Below, piece by piece: positions 34,947 through 45,582 of a DNA stretch of 64,000 nucleotides (its first letter is position 1; each line of letters begins with the position of its first letter). Below the pieces are notes generated by a model that saw only the letters and a list, made by a program, of their open reading frames with translations, had not been told where the DNA came from and searched no databases. Source of the DNA: Cladopsammia gracilis (lineage: Eukaryota; Cnidaria; Anthozoa; Scleractinia; Dendrophylliidae). The stretch is taken from NCBI GenBank assembly GCA_022457155.1, contig JAJGOT010000216.1, positions 1,183,501 through 1,247,500 on the forward strand. Direction: 5' to 3'. The position numbers and the translations under genes are program-made.

Positions 34947-35412
34947 GGAGGTATGTCCAGAAATGCACCCTAATGAGATTCATGCTCTTTATGATAGACA
35001 TCATGAAGTGTCACCTAGACCTAATTCTCACCGAAACACAAGCAATTCTGTCAAACATGAAGTAATATGGAAATTATAAATAATTGTGCGTAATATGAAG
35101 TGCCCAAGGTCCGAGTTACGTGCATTTCTGGACATAAGTGGTCAACCTATTTCAGTCCGAATATCATCACAACTGCACTAACCATGCGAAAACGCACCAC
35201 CAAGCCCCTTGGCCGGCTCACTTATGTCCAGAAATGCACGTAACTCGGACCTTGGGCACTTCATATTACACACAATTATTTGTAATTTCCATATTACTTC
35301 ATGTTTGACAGAATTGCTTGTGTTTCGGTGAGAATTAGGTCTAGGGGACACTTCATGATGTCTATCATAAAGAGCATGAATTTCATTAGGGTGCATTTCT
35401 GGACATACCTCC
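34947..35412. mobile_element. 466-bp inverted repeat: two head-to-head TIR units
   Basis: Left arm 34947-35140 and right arm 35219-35412 are 194 bp each and nearly perfect inverses, with a 78-bp spacer. Each arm itself starts with TATGTCCAGAAATGCAC and ends with GTGCATTTCTGGACATA. The structure is therefore two copies of a ~190-bp TIR unit facing each other. It sits inside the recombinase remnant. Confidence 0.88.
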
Positions 35413-35860
35413 TGGATTTGTGGAGTTCAGGGAACTGTAGATGATTGGAGCCGAATTTCACCCCAAACCTTAATAGCTCCTTAATGGTCCTTAATGCGAT
35501 GCGGCCATTGATGCAGTGCGAATAGTATACTGTTACTTATGGTCATGCGCCGCTGTGACTTGGGTCAATTGGCAAACTTTTGAATTTGAGCTCATCTGTG
35601 GTCATCACCACGTGCGATTTGGTAGAGAATTGGCGTTCGCCCTAGTTTTTCTATCTTTTTGCTGCTACACCGTGTTGACGAGACCCAACCAGGTCGAAAC
35701 AGCTGTCCACGGTCGCATTTTGGCTTTCAGTTTAGGCTCTATCATGTCGTTGTCGCCTTAAACGTTCTACGTAGTATCAGCCTTGCTTTATACTTTGATT
35801 TTTTCATAAATCATAGCCTGCAAGAAAGCTCTCGGGCGCCCCTACCCCCCTACCCCTACC
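35413..35860 (+). other. Probable 3' remainder of retroelement 1
   Basis: No protein is recognisable. A 50-bp block at 35739-35788 (TATCATGTCGTTGTCGC...ACGTAGTATCAGC) recurs at 41524-41573 in the second DIRS-like element. This suggests a shared element end or a shared inserted repeat. Confidence 0.45.
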
Positions 35861-36049
35861 CCTGAACCGGGTTAGGCAGTCCAGCTGTGTGATCGGGCCT
35901 ACAGTGATTTTGCGGCTCTCGTGCGCTGTCAAAGTCCTCAAAATGTTTGAGTCTTATCAACTCTCATTTCAGGTTCGTGGGCTTTTGAAATAGTCATTTA
36001 TAGAGTAAAACGCAACTTGATAGCAAACACTTTCTCAGTATTTTTATAA

Positions 36050-36545
36050 AACAACAACTACAAGATGAACTTGGTTGGTTCCCCATCGAAAACCTACTAC
36101 GCTTACGTGATGTCACTATGATATATAAATGTCTGAATAGACTTGTGCCTAGTTACTTAAGTTGAAATCTTGTAAAACGCTGAGAAATTCACTTGTATGA
36201 GAAAGGTTTAACCTTCCTCGGTGTCAAACCTCTGCCGTACAACGTGCATTTTGCTACAGGGCTTCTAAATCTTGGAACAATCTTTCCAGTCAAATTAGAA
36301 ACTCCACCTCTATTGGGATTTTTAAGAAGAAGAATAGACTTGAAATCACCAAAACACGTCAATGGAACTAGTAATTTACCTTAGTTTTAATTTAGTTTAA
36401 TAATCTATAATTCGTAATTTTCAATTTTAGTATTCAGTGTGTTATTTTCCGATACTCTGTAAATTAATTCTGAAAACCCAGGCGGGAGAAGTAATGAACT
36501 GTATTGTATTGTATTGTGTTGTGTTGTGTTGTGTTGTGTTGTTTT
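36050..36545 (+). pseudogene. LINE 3' end with pentanucleotide tail
   Basis: In shifting frames the region gives DELGWFPIENLLRLRDV, MIYKCLNRLVPSYL and RASKSWNNLSSQIRNS. These are typical of the segment after the RT in invertebrate LINEs of the CR1/L2/RTE-like group. It ends in (TGTAT/TGTGT)n at 36497-36543 instead of poly-A, as in some of these families. 5'-truncated, several stops. Confidence 0.7.
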
Positions 36546-37422
36546 AAGTGGAAGTCGGTTTCAAACCGAGTGTTTTGCCTTGACTCCGTCTTATGAAGGG
36601 AAATCAGTGGCGACAAAGAAACCGGACAAAAGAATATGCCAGAGCTGAGTTTAATAGTGTCGCTTTATTGAATTAATGTCTAAATTTTGCTTTATTTAGC
36701 GTTCAAAATCAACGTTATTTTTTCCCCATATAACGTCTTATCGAAAGCGCTCAAATTTTCAACACCGTCGCCGTGTAATACCGCTTTCAATACCACTTTC
36801 ATTGAAGGGTCACGTCCCGACTCACACACTTGTGCGCCGCAAAGACAGAATCGGAGCAAGTTTCGTAGCCTGCGATGAACTTCGCTTCATGCCATGACTT
36901 AGAAATTGTATCTTCGAAATAAACACGTTTATGGGATTTCAACCACTCTTTCATCGTTCTTTTCGGCGTACCAAATATCCTTTTCCGTCCCTAGTTTCTT
37001 CGTTTTCCAACGTGACCGGCACCACTAGTCGACGCCATTTTGAAATTGACAGTTCAACTTGAAAAATTTTACTTTGTTCAACCAATCTACCATTTTATGG
37101 ATCACAATGAACACAGAACTTATTAAAATTTCTGGAATATCCTTGGATTACAATATCTTTGACAAGTTAAGGGCATTCGAATCTAAGTTTACATTACGAA
37201 ATGTCTCTCAGAGCGCTTCATTTAACAAGAACAACAACAACGTTTATTTGTACTGTCAGTACTGTAAATTACAAGAGCTGTGTATATCATATATAAATTA
37301 AAACATGCAGTAGCCGGTTACTCAAAATAACTAAAAAGCTAAACCAGTTGGGTGACCATCATTTATTAATTAAAAATAACATACACGCGAGTCAGAAAAG
37401 TGGCTTTTCTCAAATTAACTAA
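36546..37422. other. Intergenic, downstream of GPCR 2
   Basis: No further gene recognised. GCGATGAACTTCGCTTCATGCC near 36868 is only a short local hairpin. Confidence 0.4.
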
Positions 37423-38340
37423 CTAACTTATTTGCAAGACCTTTGCGAACTGTTTGCGGTATTTCTCACTTCTTATGCAGTAAACAAACGGATTTAATGC
37501 AGAATTACACGACAACACCGTCTGCACCCAATACAAACGTCTTTTAAACAAAACTGGATTTCTGGAAGGATTTACAAAGATCGGAAGAAGAAGCAATGGC
37601 AACCAACACAAGGCATAAATTCCAACAACAGTAAAAATGGTTTTGGATGCTTTCTTCTCCGCTTTCTGTTGCCAGATGTGTTCCTCGGCAGACACGTGTG
37701 GCTGTGCGGACAAATTCAGTGTTTGAACTTTTTTTTCTTGTCGTTTAGCGGCATAAAAGATGTAGGCGTACATACTCATTGTACCTAACATTAGAATGAC
37801 GCAGTAAAAAAGTAGAATGAATCGGGAAATGCCCATTTCTGTGGCGTAAACCGCCCCGAAAATGAGAGATATGAGCCAAACTAACGAAATGACAGACGTT
37901 ACTGTTTTGACTTTCATAATGGCCGGGTATTTGAGCGGGAATCGTATGGCAATCACACGGTCAACTGTCACCACAAACATGTTGGTAACAGAAGCAGTCA
38001 AAGAACAGTGACCAAAAAATTTTCTTGCAATGTCAAAAGCCGAGTTCTGTTTTATGACCTCGCGCATCAAAAATGGTAAATAGATAGAACAGACAGTAAA
38101 ATCTGAAAATGCCAAACTTGATATGATGAAGTCAGGGATGCTGCGAAGGTTTTCAGATCTGAAGACGGCCAGCAGAACCAAAGAGTTTCCTATGCTGCCA
38201 GAAATACTCGCCAAGGCACAGATGACCGAAATAATCACAACTGATTCTGGAGACAATTCTGGATTGATGTTGGTTTGTTCACTGCTCGTGTCATTTGAAA
38301 GACTTGGTCCATACTCGGTACAGTTCACCACACAAGACAT
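37423..38340 (-). CDS. Class A (rhodopsin-like) GPCR, intronless, paralogue 2
   Basis: 305 residues if translation starts at the ATG giving MSCVVNCTEYGP, which aligns with the start of paralogue 1 and keeps its ACACCTGCC.TC upstream context. An in-frame ATG at 38379 would add 13 residues. Landmarks match paralogue 1: GN in TM1, LAFSD with D80, DRV 127-129, W155, CWLP 245-248 and NPFVY 283-287. The usual extracellular disulfide Cys pair is likewise absent. The first extracellular loop is about nine residues shorter, and intracellular loop 3 has a few extra residues (SAEEHIWQ). The C-tail ends soon after helix 8. The frame is open and strongly conserved, so it is probably functional. Confidence 0.9.
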   Translation of the reverse strand: MSCVVNCTEYGPSLSNDTSSEQTNINPELSPESVVIISVICALASISGSIGNSLVLLAVFRSENLRSIPDFIISSLAFSDFTVCSIYLPFLMREVIKQNSAFDIARKFFGHCSLTASVTNMFVVTVDRVIAIRFPLKYPAIMKVKTVTSVISLVWLISLIFGAVYATEMGISRFILLFYCVILMLGTMSMYAYIFYAAKRQEKKVQTLNLSAQPHVSAEEHIWQQKAEKKASKTIFTVVGIYALCWLPLLLLPIFVNPSRNPVLFKRRLYWVQTVLSCNSALNPFVYCIRSEKYRKQFAKVLQIS

Positions 38341-38379
38341 GACGGCAGGTGTGAAAAGTTTACAATTGCAGAATAACAC

Positions 38380-39359
38380 TTACTGTCTGTGTAAAAAACA
38401 TCAGCACTCGAACAAATAGATCTAAAACTAAACGACAGAAACAAACAGAAAATGATGATTTAGAAACATAACAAGTAGTGTTTTTTAGCTGTTCAAAGAC
38501 CCAAGACAAAGAAAATACAGAATGAACTCGGTCACTACGAAATCAGTTGAATGTTGATCGAAAGAACGCACGAAATTTGTTTAGAAAAGTGCGTTCAAGT
38601 ATGACTTACCTAGCACTTAGATTATCCGAGCATGTTTAACAGTAATGACGGTCAGAGACTAAAGTGTTTCAGTTCTGAATCCGTGAGTATTGCGTTTCTG
38701 ATAAACTGAATTAGCATATATATCATCCAAACAGATGCATTTTTAAATAATTAAACGCTATTTAGCTGTTTTTATTGGTTATGAACATCAGGGAACATGG
38801 GTTTTTATTGTTGTGATAATATAATACTTTTTTATACTTCTGCATTAACATTAACTTAAAACATTGTTTTGCCCGCCTTTTCTAGAAATTGAAGACAGTG
38901 CAAATTGAAATTTGAATTAGCAATCACCATCATGTATTATTTGTCTCACAGATTCTTCTATTTTCACTCCTACATATATACACTACACTATGCATTTTCT
39001 CTTTAGGATAAAAAGTTGTTTTCATGTGAAAGACTACTCTTGAATAATCTATTGGCTCGGTTTGATCATTTCCTCAAAAATGTGCAAGAAATTCCCACCT
39101 GCTAAGTAGATTGAATTGGACTTTTTGTATTAATGCTCTTTTTTTGTCAATTTCAGGTTTTCCAACGATAATTAGTTACCTCATAAACTTCAGGGGGCCT
39201 TTTTCCCGAGAAAACAAAAAAGAGGTTAGATTATTACTTGCGAAGAAAAAACATTTCACACCGGGTTCGTTATATAAATGACTCTTGCCGCAGTGAATGC
39301 GGACAATTGCAGGGAACTACTTGCATGACTATGAACAGGGTGCTGCGACGCCTATTGTT
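38380..39359. other. Intergenic, 5' side of GPCR 2
   Basis: Likely contains the GPCR 2 promoter and 5' UTR on the minus strand. No specific element recognised. Confidence 0.35.
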
Positions 39360-39948
39360 AGAGGGTGTTTATGCCTTTTCACCTAACTCCTTCAAATGAC
39401 ACCCCCCCCCCCCCCCCCCCCCAAGTGCTGCCTTGCCTGAGCTCATGGCCGCTTTTATTTTTAAATTTGGTATTTGGTTTTTAAATTTGGTATTTAAAAA
39501 TACCAAGTATTAGACTGCTAGCTGTCCCTTTTCAGTTAATCGAGCGGGTGAGCTAATCACAAAAACAAGCTCGGCGAGACTGAAGCGAGTGAACGAGCAA
39601 CCAAGTATCATCATTAAAATCTCTGATACATAGTTTGGCCCAGTAAAGGAGCGGGCACTGAAAACGCAACTAAGTAGTAAGTAAAACCAAAGTGGACAGG
39701 ACATGGGGAGGAGGGGTGCTAGATAAAAATACGTCTTGCACCGCAGATGATTCACGACGAATGACGCTCACATGGCTTGTAGGTCATGTGACCCACCCTC
39801 AAGCCTAAGAGGGGGATAAATTCAATGCCCAATAACTCTTCCCCAGGTCCTAAGACTACTCGGATAAACAAACATTAGAAAGGGAGAAAAGACAAAAATC
39901 AAAAATTATATTTGCGAGCAAATATTTTATTTATGCCTTTTCATCTAA

Positions 39949-40180
39949 GTGAAGCAAAAAACGGCAAACCAAGGCGTGTTGCTCAAATTTAGCCATGAAA
40001 AGATTCGCGTAGGAGGGTGCCATACGTGTGCATTTATAGTGCTAGCCCCTGAAGAAGCTTTGTTTTGCAAAGCGAAATATTGGGCACTATTATATTCCAC
40101 TTTTATTTATTTTATTTGCTTCTGCTTCTGCTTCTGTTTTTCTGCCGTAAGGATCAGTTTGCCGTTTTTTGCTTCACTTC
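39949..40180. mobile_element. TIR element carrying a hammerhead-like core
   Basis: AAGTGAAGCAAAAAACGGCA at the left is inverted as TGCCGTTTTTTGCTTCACTT at the right, about 230 bp. It lies between the two copies of the DIRS-like end region. Confidence 0.75.
40041..40087 (+). ncRNA. Hammerhead-ribozyme-like motif 2
   Basis: CTGAAGA (40049-40055), one extra A, a perfect 6-bp stem GCTTTG/CAAAGC with loop TTTTG, then GAAA (40074-40077) and TATT. GTG...CCC upstream can pair with GGGCAC downstream as an open stem I. The self-complementary ATAT takes the place of ACGT in the motif at 18943. Same overall plan, unrelated sequence. Confidence 0.5.
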
Positions 40181-40744
40181 AAGTATTAATACTGATCTAG
40201 GTCTGGAAACCAGATCCGGCCATTCTCATCGGTTTGTTGCAGTGATCGTGCATTCTATTTTTCTTTTCATCTAACCCCTTCAAATAGCCCCCTCCCCCCC
40301 CGTGCTGCCTTGCCTGAGCTCTGTTTACTGGACAATAAACAAAACCAGAGAATGGGCTAATAGCCGCTTTTATTTAAATACCAAGTATCATTATTAAAAT
40401 CTCTGATACATAGTTTGGCTCAGTAAAGGTGCGGGCACAGAAAACGCCAAAGCATATGTACTCTGAGCACATAAGCAGCCCCACCCCAGGCAAACGCAGC
40501 ACAAACTAGGAGTGTCACCCACATGATAAGAAAACTGAAAATATATGGAATCAAAGAATATGGAACAGCCGCCGTCGCAAACTGAATCTACAAGACAAGC
40601 AACCCTTAACTGTGTACTCAAAGTTATGGCTAGCATGAATTTATCAGAGGTCAAACGAGAACAAAAGCGGCCCATGCTAACTGTGTACATCTGGTTGACA
40701 GTGTGAATGAGCATCAGGTCAACAACATGGTGGGATAGCCGCCC

Positions 40745-40945
40745 TTGCACACTAACCAACTGGCTCAATTATATAAATACAACATGAGCATGAACTTAGT
40801 ATTTCAACAATCCATTTCTGTCCTTCCTATTTCACCATCCGTTTTGGCCTTGTTTATAGCATATTTGTTTAATTCTCAATATGCCCCATCCGCTGTAACC
40901 ACATACATTTCAGCCATCGGTTATTGTCAGGAGGTTCTGCTTGCA
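40745..40945 (+). pseudogene. Tyrosine recombinase N-terminal (SAM-like) fragment
   Basis: ISPSVLALFIAYLFNSQYAP and SAVTTYISAIGYC match the helical N-terminal DNA-binding domain of DIRS-type and phage-like recombinases. It runs straight into the duplicated end region, so the catalytic part is missing. Confidence 0.7.
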
Positions 40946-41229
40946 CCGCAGATGATTCAGGACGAATCACGCTCACATGGCTTGTAGCTCACGTGACCCA
41001 CCCTCAAGCCTAAGAGGGGGATAAATCCCCAATAACTCCTCCCCAGGTCCTAGGACTACTCGGATAAATAAACATTAGAAAGGGAGAAATGACATAAAAA
41101 TTATATTTGCGAGCAAATATTTTATTTTTGGATAGATATTGAAGCACTCGAATGGGCTTTGAATATCATTAAGCATTATTATTGCACTCCTTTTGAGGCA
41201 ACACCTCCTTGCATTTATTTAGGTAACTG

Positions 41230-42842
41230 ACAGGTCGACAAAAAGTCATCCTGATTTGGTATCACAAGCTGTTTCCGATCTCAGCTCTTTGAATAAGGTT
41301 TGATCACAGAAATGTTTTCCCCCGTCTGTCGTCAATCCGCTTACCGTTTCTTTCAATTCGGAGGGAAAGGGAAGGCTTATTCTCGATTTGCGCCATGTTA
41401 ATAAATATAGAAAAACAAGTAGCAAAGGACCGCGAACGAAAATGCTGCTAGAGTACGTAGGATCTATAGAAGATCTGATCGGCCAAAAATAGTAATACAA
41501 ACGTAGTGAGCAAAGCTGATACTACTATCATGTCGTTGTCGCGTTTATTGTTCTACGTAGTATCAGCTTTGCTCACCATGTTTGTATTAATAAATATGTT
41601 CCGAAGGCTAGGTTACGTATGGAGTTTCTATGCAGAACGCTGTCCCAGACGGGTTTTGTTTAAATTCGATGTGAAGTCAGGATACGGTCACATAGACATT
41701 GCTTATCCGCATCAGCAATTCCTGGGGTTTTCGTGGCCTCTCAATTCATCAACTGACAGATCTTTCTGTTACAGCGCACTTTCGTTCGGTTTGTCATCTG
41801 CGCCTTTTCTTTTCACCAAATTGTTCCGTCCACTCCCAAGGTTTTCATTTCGTTTTGCATTTGGACGACAGATCGGATTGTGAGTGTGACTTGCCTTCTG
41901 CTCTCTTCGCTGCATATATTATTCGATCGTTCTGATTTGTCGCTAAGGCAGCAAACCTATCTGGGTGCCGACTCAATGCAAGTTATGGAATGATTGAGTT
42001 TCATATGGAATCTTCGCGAGGGATTCCAAACCATCCCGCATGCCAGGCTTCAAAAGCTTCTTGATCCATGCGATCATTAAAGAATCGCTTGCCTCACGTT
42101 GCTCCGCGTTTTCTCGCTCCATCGTGGGAAGAATCGTTTCGCTTAAGCCAGGGGTGGGTTATGTTAGTTTACTCATGTTTAACCATGTCTAGTTTTCACA
42201 ATCCGTTATTAGATTTTTGGGATTCTTGGGACACGCCGATCGACCTAAGTTTCTACCAATTTTACCCACAGTGTTTGGCTGAAATCGACTTTTGGTAACG
42301 CAACTGCCCCAGATTGAATGGCAAGGTTCGTGTTCAGTATTCTGGGTGTTTCTTGGTGTTGCGGAAGCCATTGTTGGTTTTCTTTTGTGTTGTGGTGTAG
42401 GTATTGTTCAGTGTCTTTTCAATCTTTTGTTTTACGTCATTTGGTGATCGCAGCATCCGCAACACCAAGAAACTACCAGTATTCTCCACCTGCCGTGATT
42501 ATGCATTACGATGCCAGTGATTTTGCATGCGGAGGTCTGCATTGTGCGTAGATTCTCAAAAATTCCAGATGTTTTGTTTGGGCCTTTTCCTCTATTCACA
42601 AGAAGCAAGACAGAAATAGTAGGGCATTGTTAGCCATCCTTTACGGGCGGAAGTCTTTTAGATCATTTATTCACGGTAAAATTATCAAGGTTTACACGGA
42701 CAATAAGAACGCAACTAATATCTCCCACAAGGGCAGCATCTCTCTTCGTCTTCATGCATGATTTCGCATTGCAAATTTTTCAGTTTTGCGCTCAAGTTCA
42801 TAACACTTCCATCGAACTTTGCTGGATCGATGTTGCACGCTA
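41230..42842 (+). pseudogene. DIRS-type reverse transcriptase/RNase H remnant 2
   Basis: GRLILDLRHVNKY near 41370-41410 and FKFDVKSGYGHIDI near 41660-41700 are RT blocks, followed by YSALSFGLSSAPFLFTKLF. The YxDD region is degraded. KVYTDNKNATNI near 42690 is the RNase H end. Many shifts. A hairpin lies at 41488-41595 between the first two RT blocks, and a TIR element follows at 42843. Confidence 0.75.
41488..41595. repeat. Hairpin between RT blocks, 38-bp arms
   Basis: GTGAGCAAAGCTGATACTAC is inverted as GTAGTATCAGCTTTGCTCAC, with further pairing into AATACAAAC/GTTTGTATT. The central and right part (41524-41573) is shared with 35739-35788. Confidence 0.85.
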
Positions 42843-43338
42843 CAGTGGAACCTCGATTTAACGAATTTCCATACAACGAAGTCCTCGGTATAACGAACAA
42901 TATTGTTCAGCCCGGCAAAATTACAAGTAAAATGTATGGAACAGAACCTCGATATAACGAACTTCGATATAACGAAATCCTCGTTATAACGAACACAATC
43001 CGACAGCCCAAACGTAAAATCTACTCGATATAACGAATGAATGTCACCTCGCGACAAAAGATCAATGCGGAACAGACCAACAGTGTGTGCTATAGGGCAA
43101 TGGTATAACCTGTACAGTTCTCTAGTGCCGTAGTTATATTTACAGTGTACTGTAGCTTCATAAGGCATAAAAGTGCGCGTAACACCGTTACAAAACAATT
43201 ATTAACTATACCTCGAAACGAACATTTTGGAAGTTTTCCCGCAAATTCGTTATAAGGAGGTTTTCGATATAACAAACCCTCGATTGACGAACCAATTTCC
43301 CCAGTCCCTTAGCACTTCGTTAAATCGAGGTTCCACTG
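42843..43338. mobile_element. Pogo/Tigger-like non-autonomous TIR element
   Basis: CAGTGGAACCTCGATTTAAC at the left is inverted exactly at the right, flanked by TA on both sides. CTCGATATAACGAA motifs recur at least five times in the subterminal DNA in both orientations. CAGTGGAACC ends with TA duplication are typical of pogo-group mariner elements. No transposase, 496 bp. Inserted in the DIRS remnant. Confidence 0.85.
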
Positions 43339-43342
43339 TATT

Positions 43343-43453
43343 GATGGTTTGCAATCACGTGGCCTTCAGTCCTGTGGGACTCAAATGACAAAGGCCATGG
43401 CGGCCATGTTGGTGCCAGAACAAAAGAAGTGCATCAAAATTCTTTTGTAGATG

Positions 43454-43486
<33 letters not shown>

Positions 43487-43510
43487 AACCAAGAATTGTG
43501 ATTAAATTTC
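43343..43510. mobile_element. MITE-like repeat with GGCGGCCATGTTGG motif
   Basis: GGCCATGGCGGCCATGTTGG faces AACATGGCCGCCGTGACGTC across a short loop. Related to 58072-58240, where the TIRs are clearer. Confidence 0.6.
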
Positions 43511-44088
43511 GCCAAAGGCGATGTCATTGGTTAGCACACAATTGTATTACCGCTAATTGGCGATGGTTGATATGTATGCTAGTAGCCGGATACTTACGGT
43601 GCATTTTTCGTTAATTGATTTTCTTTTAACAATATTTCTAATCTCATACCCAGATCTCACTCGTGCTTGTACTGTACCGTGAAATCTGGGTACCAGTTTA
43701 CAATATTTCTACCTTGGGAATAAAAATTTCCATCATTTTTTAACGAATCATTTCAGAGATCTTTCTAGCCCGGAGTTGCGGTCCTTAGCAAGACAGATAC
43801 TTTCAGTCCGTGTCGGTAGCAGAGCGTCGTAAACTGCAAAGGGATACCTCTCATACTTCAAGAAATGGAAAGCATGCATATATATGGGCTTTGCCCCGCT
43901 TTCCGGAATGATCATTTGTTGATCTTCTGAGTCACCCCCACAGTCCCCTATTTCAATGTTGGGATCTCAGCCAACAAGTCCAGTTATAAAGTCAACAACC
44001 GTTTTGTGTTTGAGTGTAGGTTTGAATGTTAATGGTAGTACTTTGGATATGTATTTAACATTTCGCTTGAAACTCTGGAAAAGGAAAG
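43511..44088. other. Intergenic, no gene seen
   Basis: CCCAGATCTCACTCG...CGTGAAATCTGGGTACC near 43650-43693 is a weak local inverted repeat. Nothing else recognised. Confidence 0.35.
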
Positions 44089-44441
44089 GCTATGTTCACA
44101 CTTGGTGCCCGAGGAGTAGTGCCTGGGTACCGGCACAAAATGGTGCTGCGTTCAGACACTGGGTACCCAAGATATCAACATGTTCACATTCTGAGTGTAA
44201 TAAGGAATTGTGGGTACGAAAAGCAGTAGTTTGTGGGAGTAGTGCCTCGGAACTAACGCAAAACGCGTGCACACTGGGAACCGGTACCCACTTTAGTGCC
44301 CGAGTACAAGGTCTTGTACTCGGGCACTGGCACCGTGCCCGAATTCTGGCGTGGGTACTTGAAAAAATGGTGTGTTCACATTAGTGCCAAGCGATAATAG
44401 TACTCGGGAACCGTGTTCGAGCACCAAGTGTGAACAAAGCC
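44089..44441. mobile_element. TIR element, GGCTATGTTCACACTTGG ends
   Basis: GGCTATGTTCACACTTGGTGC and its inverse bound 353 bp rich in GTGCC/GGTACC and TACTCGGGCAC words in both orientations. Non-coding MITE. Confidence 0.8.
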
Positions 44442-45460
44442 AAAGACTCAGCCTTTACAATTATATAAATATATTCACTTTTACAAGACCCTTGATAGAG
44501 AAAAACTTTTTTTCAGTGAAAGCCACTTTTTTATACACACTGGATTGTCTTCAGTTATAGCATTAACCGTGAATGGTTCATCAACAGAATGGTTCATATA
44601 CGGATCAAAATACTAAACATCGCCGGTTAAAGAAACATTGATGTCAAGTTAAGGTCTTTGAGGTTAAATAAATGTTCTCCATGCATTAATACAATCCTTT
44701 TTTGTTGAATCTTATCCTTCTTATTTTTCCATGAGAAGTTAAGAAGCTTATCTTTATAAGAATAATAAAAATAGTTAATAGGGTGTAGAGTGCTTTTTTA
44801 CAAAACACCTCCTATAAGTATTCTTTATATAAAAAAGTACTCATAAGGCTAAAAGACAGTAAGTTTTCTTTCCTTAATAGTAATATTAATATGGGTAATA
44901 ATTATTCAGGATTCTCAGTACAACAAATGATGACTTTGATATTTTTGTTCAATACTGTTTTACGATATATATCTAGCCTTTTAGGAAAGCGAGTGGTTCA
45001 GAGATGCAAGCTGCTTACATGTATTTCTACCCGGCCCGTTCTCTTGTACCTGTCATCTTCGGTATAACATTTGGTAAAGGAACATTCTTTTCATACCCTC
45101 TGATGCCCCTACCTAACTCCTTGTACCCCGCGAAAGCGCCTCAGTGTGCGCGAGCCCTAAAGTGGATCTTGAAAGTGAAACGGGAAGTCGATTTATTGTG
45201 GTAATTTTTTTTGTGCTTTTCGATGCTTTTTTACGTTCACCTGAAAACCAAACTGCAAAAGAACTGAACACCTGATCCACTCGTAAAACCCTTTAATAAT
45301 GTAATATCTATATCTTAATTGCTAAAAAGAATGAGCCTGAATAAACAAGTTGTACTGAGAATTCCACCAGCAGCATCTGCATAGCGGCGTTACATTACCG
45401 GTGTGACAGCTTAGTCAGAAGTATTAATATTTTAAAAGTTATATTTTCTTTTGTCGCCAG
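44442..45460. other. Intergenic, no feature recognised
   Basis: AT-rich sequence; no exon or repeat could be supported. Confidence 0.35.
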
Positions 45461-45582
45461 ATCTGTCGTCAGCTTGGTATTTTTTTTCACGGCAGACTCT
45501 TTTACATCGACGACCTCGGCAAGGAAAAGCGCCAAGTGTGGCTAAAGCAGGAAACGCGCAAATCATTGATTCAGAGATATGG
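45461..45582 (+). pseudogene. Possible orphan exon resembling a retroelement/KRBA2-like integrase N-terminus
   Basis: Bounded by GTCGCCAG and GGGTGAGT, the frame reads GRLFYIDDLGKEKRQVWLKQ then ETRKSLIQRYG. The xxYIDxxGxxRQV...ETRxxI pattern precedes the zinc-binding HHCC part of integrase-like proteins in KRBA2-type and gypsy/Ginger-derived genes. No partner exon was found within 2 kb, so it may be a stranded piece of a transposon-derived gene. Confidence 0.35.

Larger units (their letters stand above)
39360..41125 (+). repeat. Duplicated DIRS-like end region (two diverged copies)
   Basis: Blocks at 39360-39930 recur at 40260-41125: TTTTCA(C/T)CTAAC...CCTTCAAAT, TTGCCTGAGCTC, ATCTCTGATACATAGTTTGG, CACCGCAGATGATTCA and GGGGGATAAAT...GCGAGCAAATATTTTATTT. 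The final ~190 bp (39735-39930 and 40935-41125) are the closest match. The copies are direct, as expected from split direct repeats or element-upon-element insertion. A poly-C run lies at 39403-39422. Confidence 0.75.

Noticed and set aside
35178..35396. Minus-strand frame MHPNEIHALYDRHHEV...
   Set aside because: Lies inside the mirrored TIR units; the mirror arm gives the same peptide-like string, so it is structural, not a separate gene.
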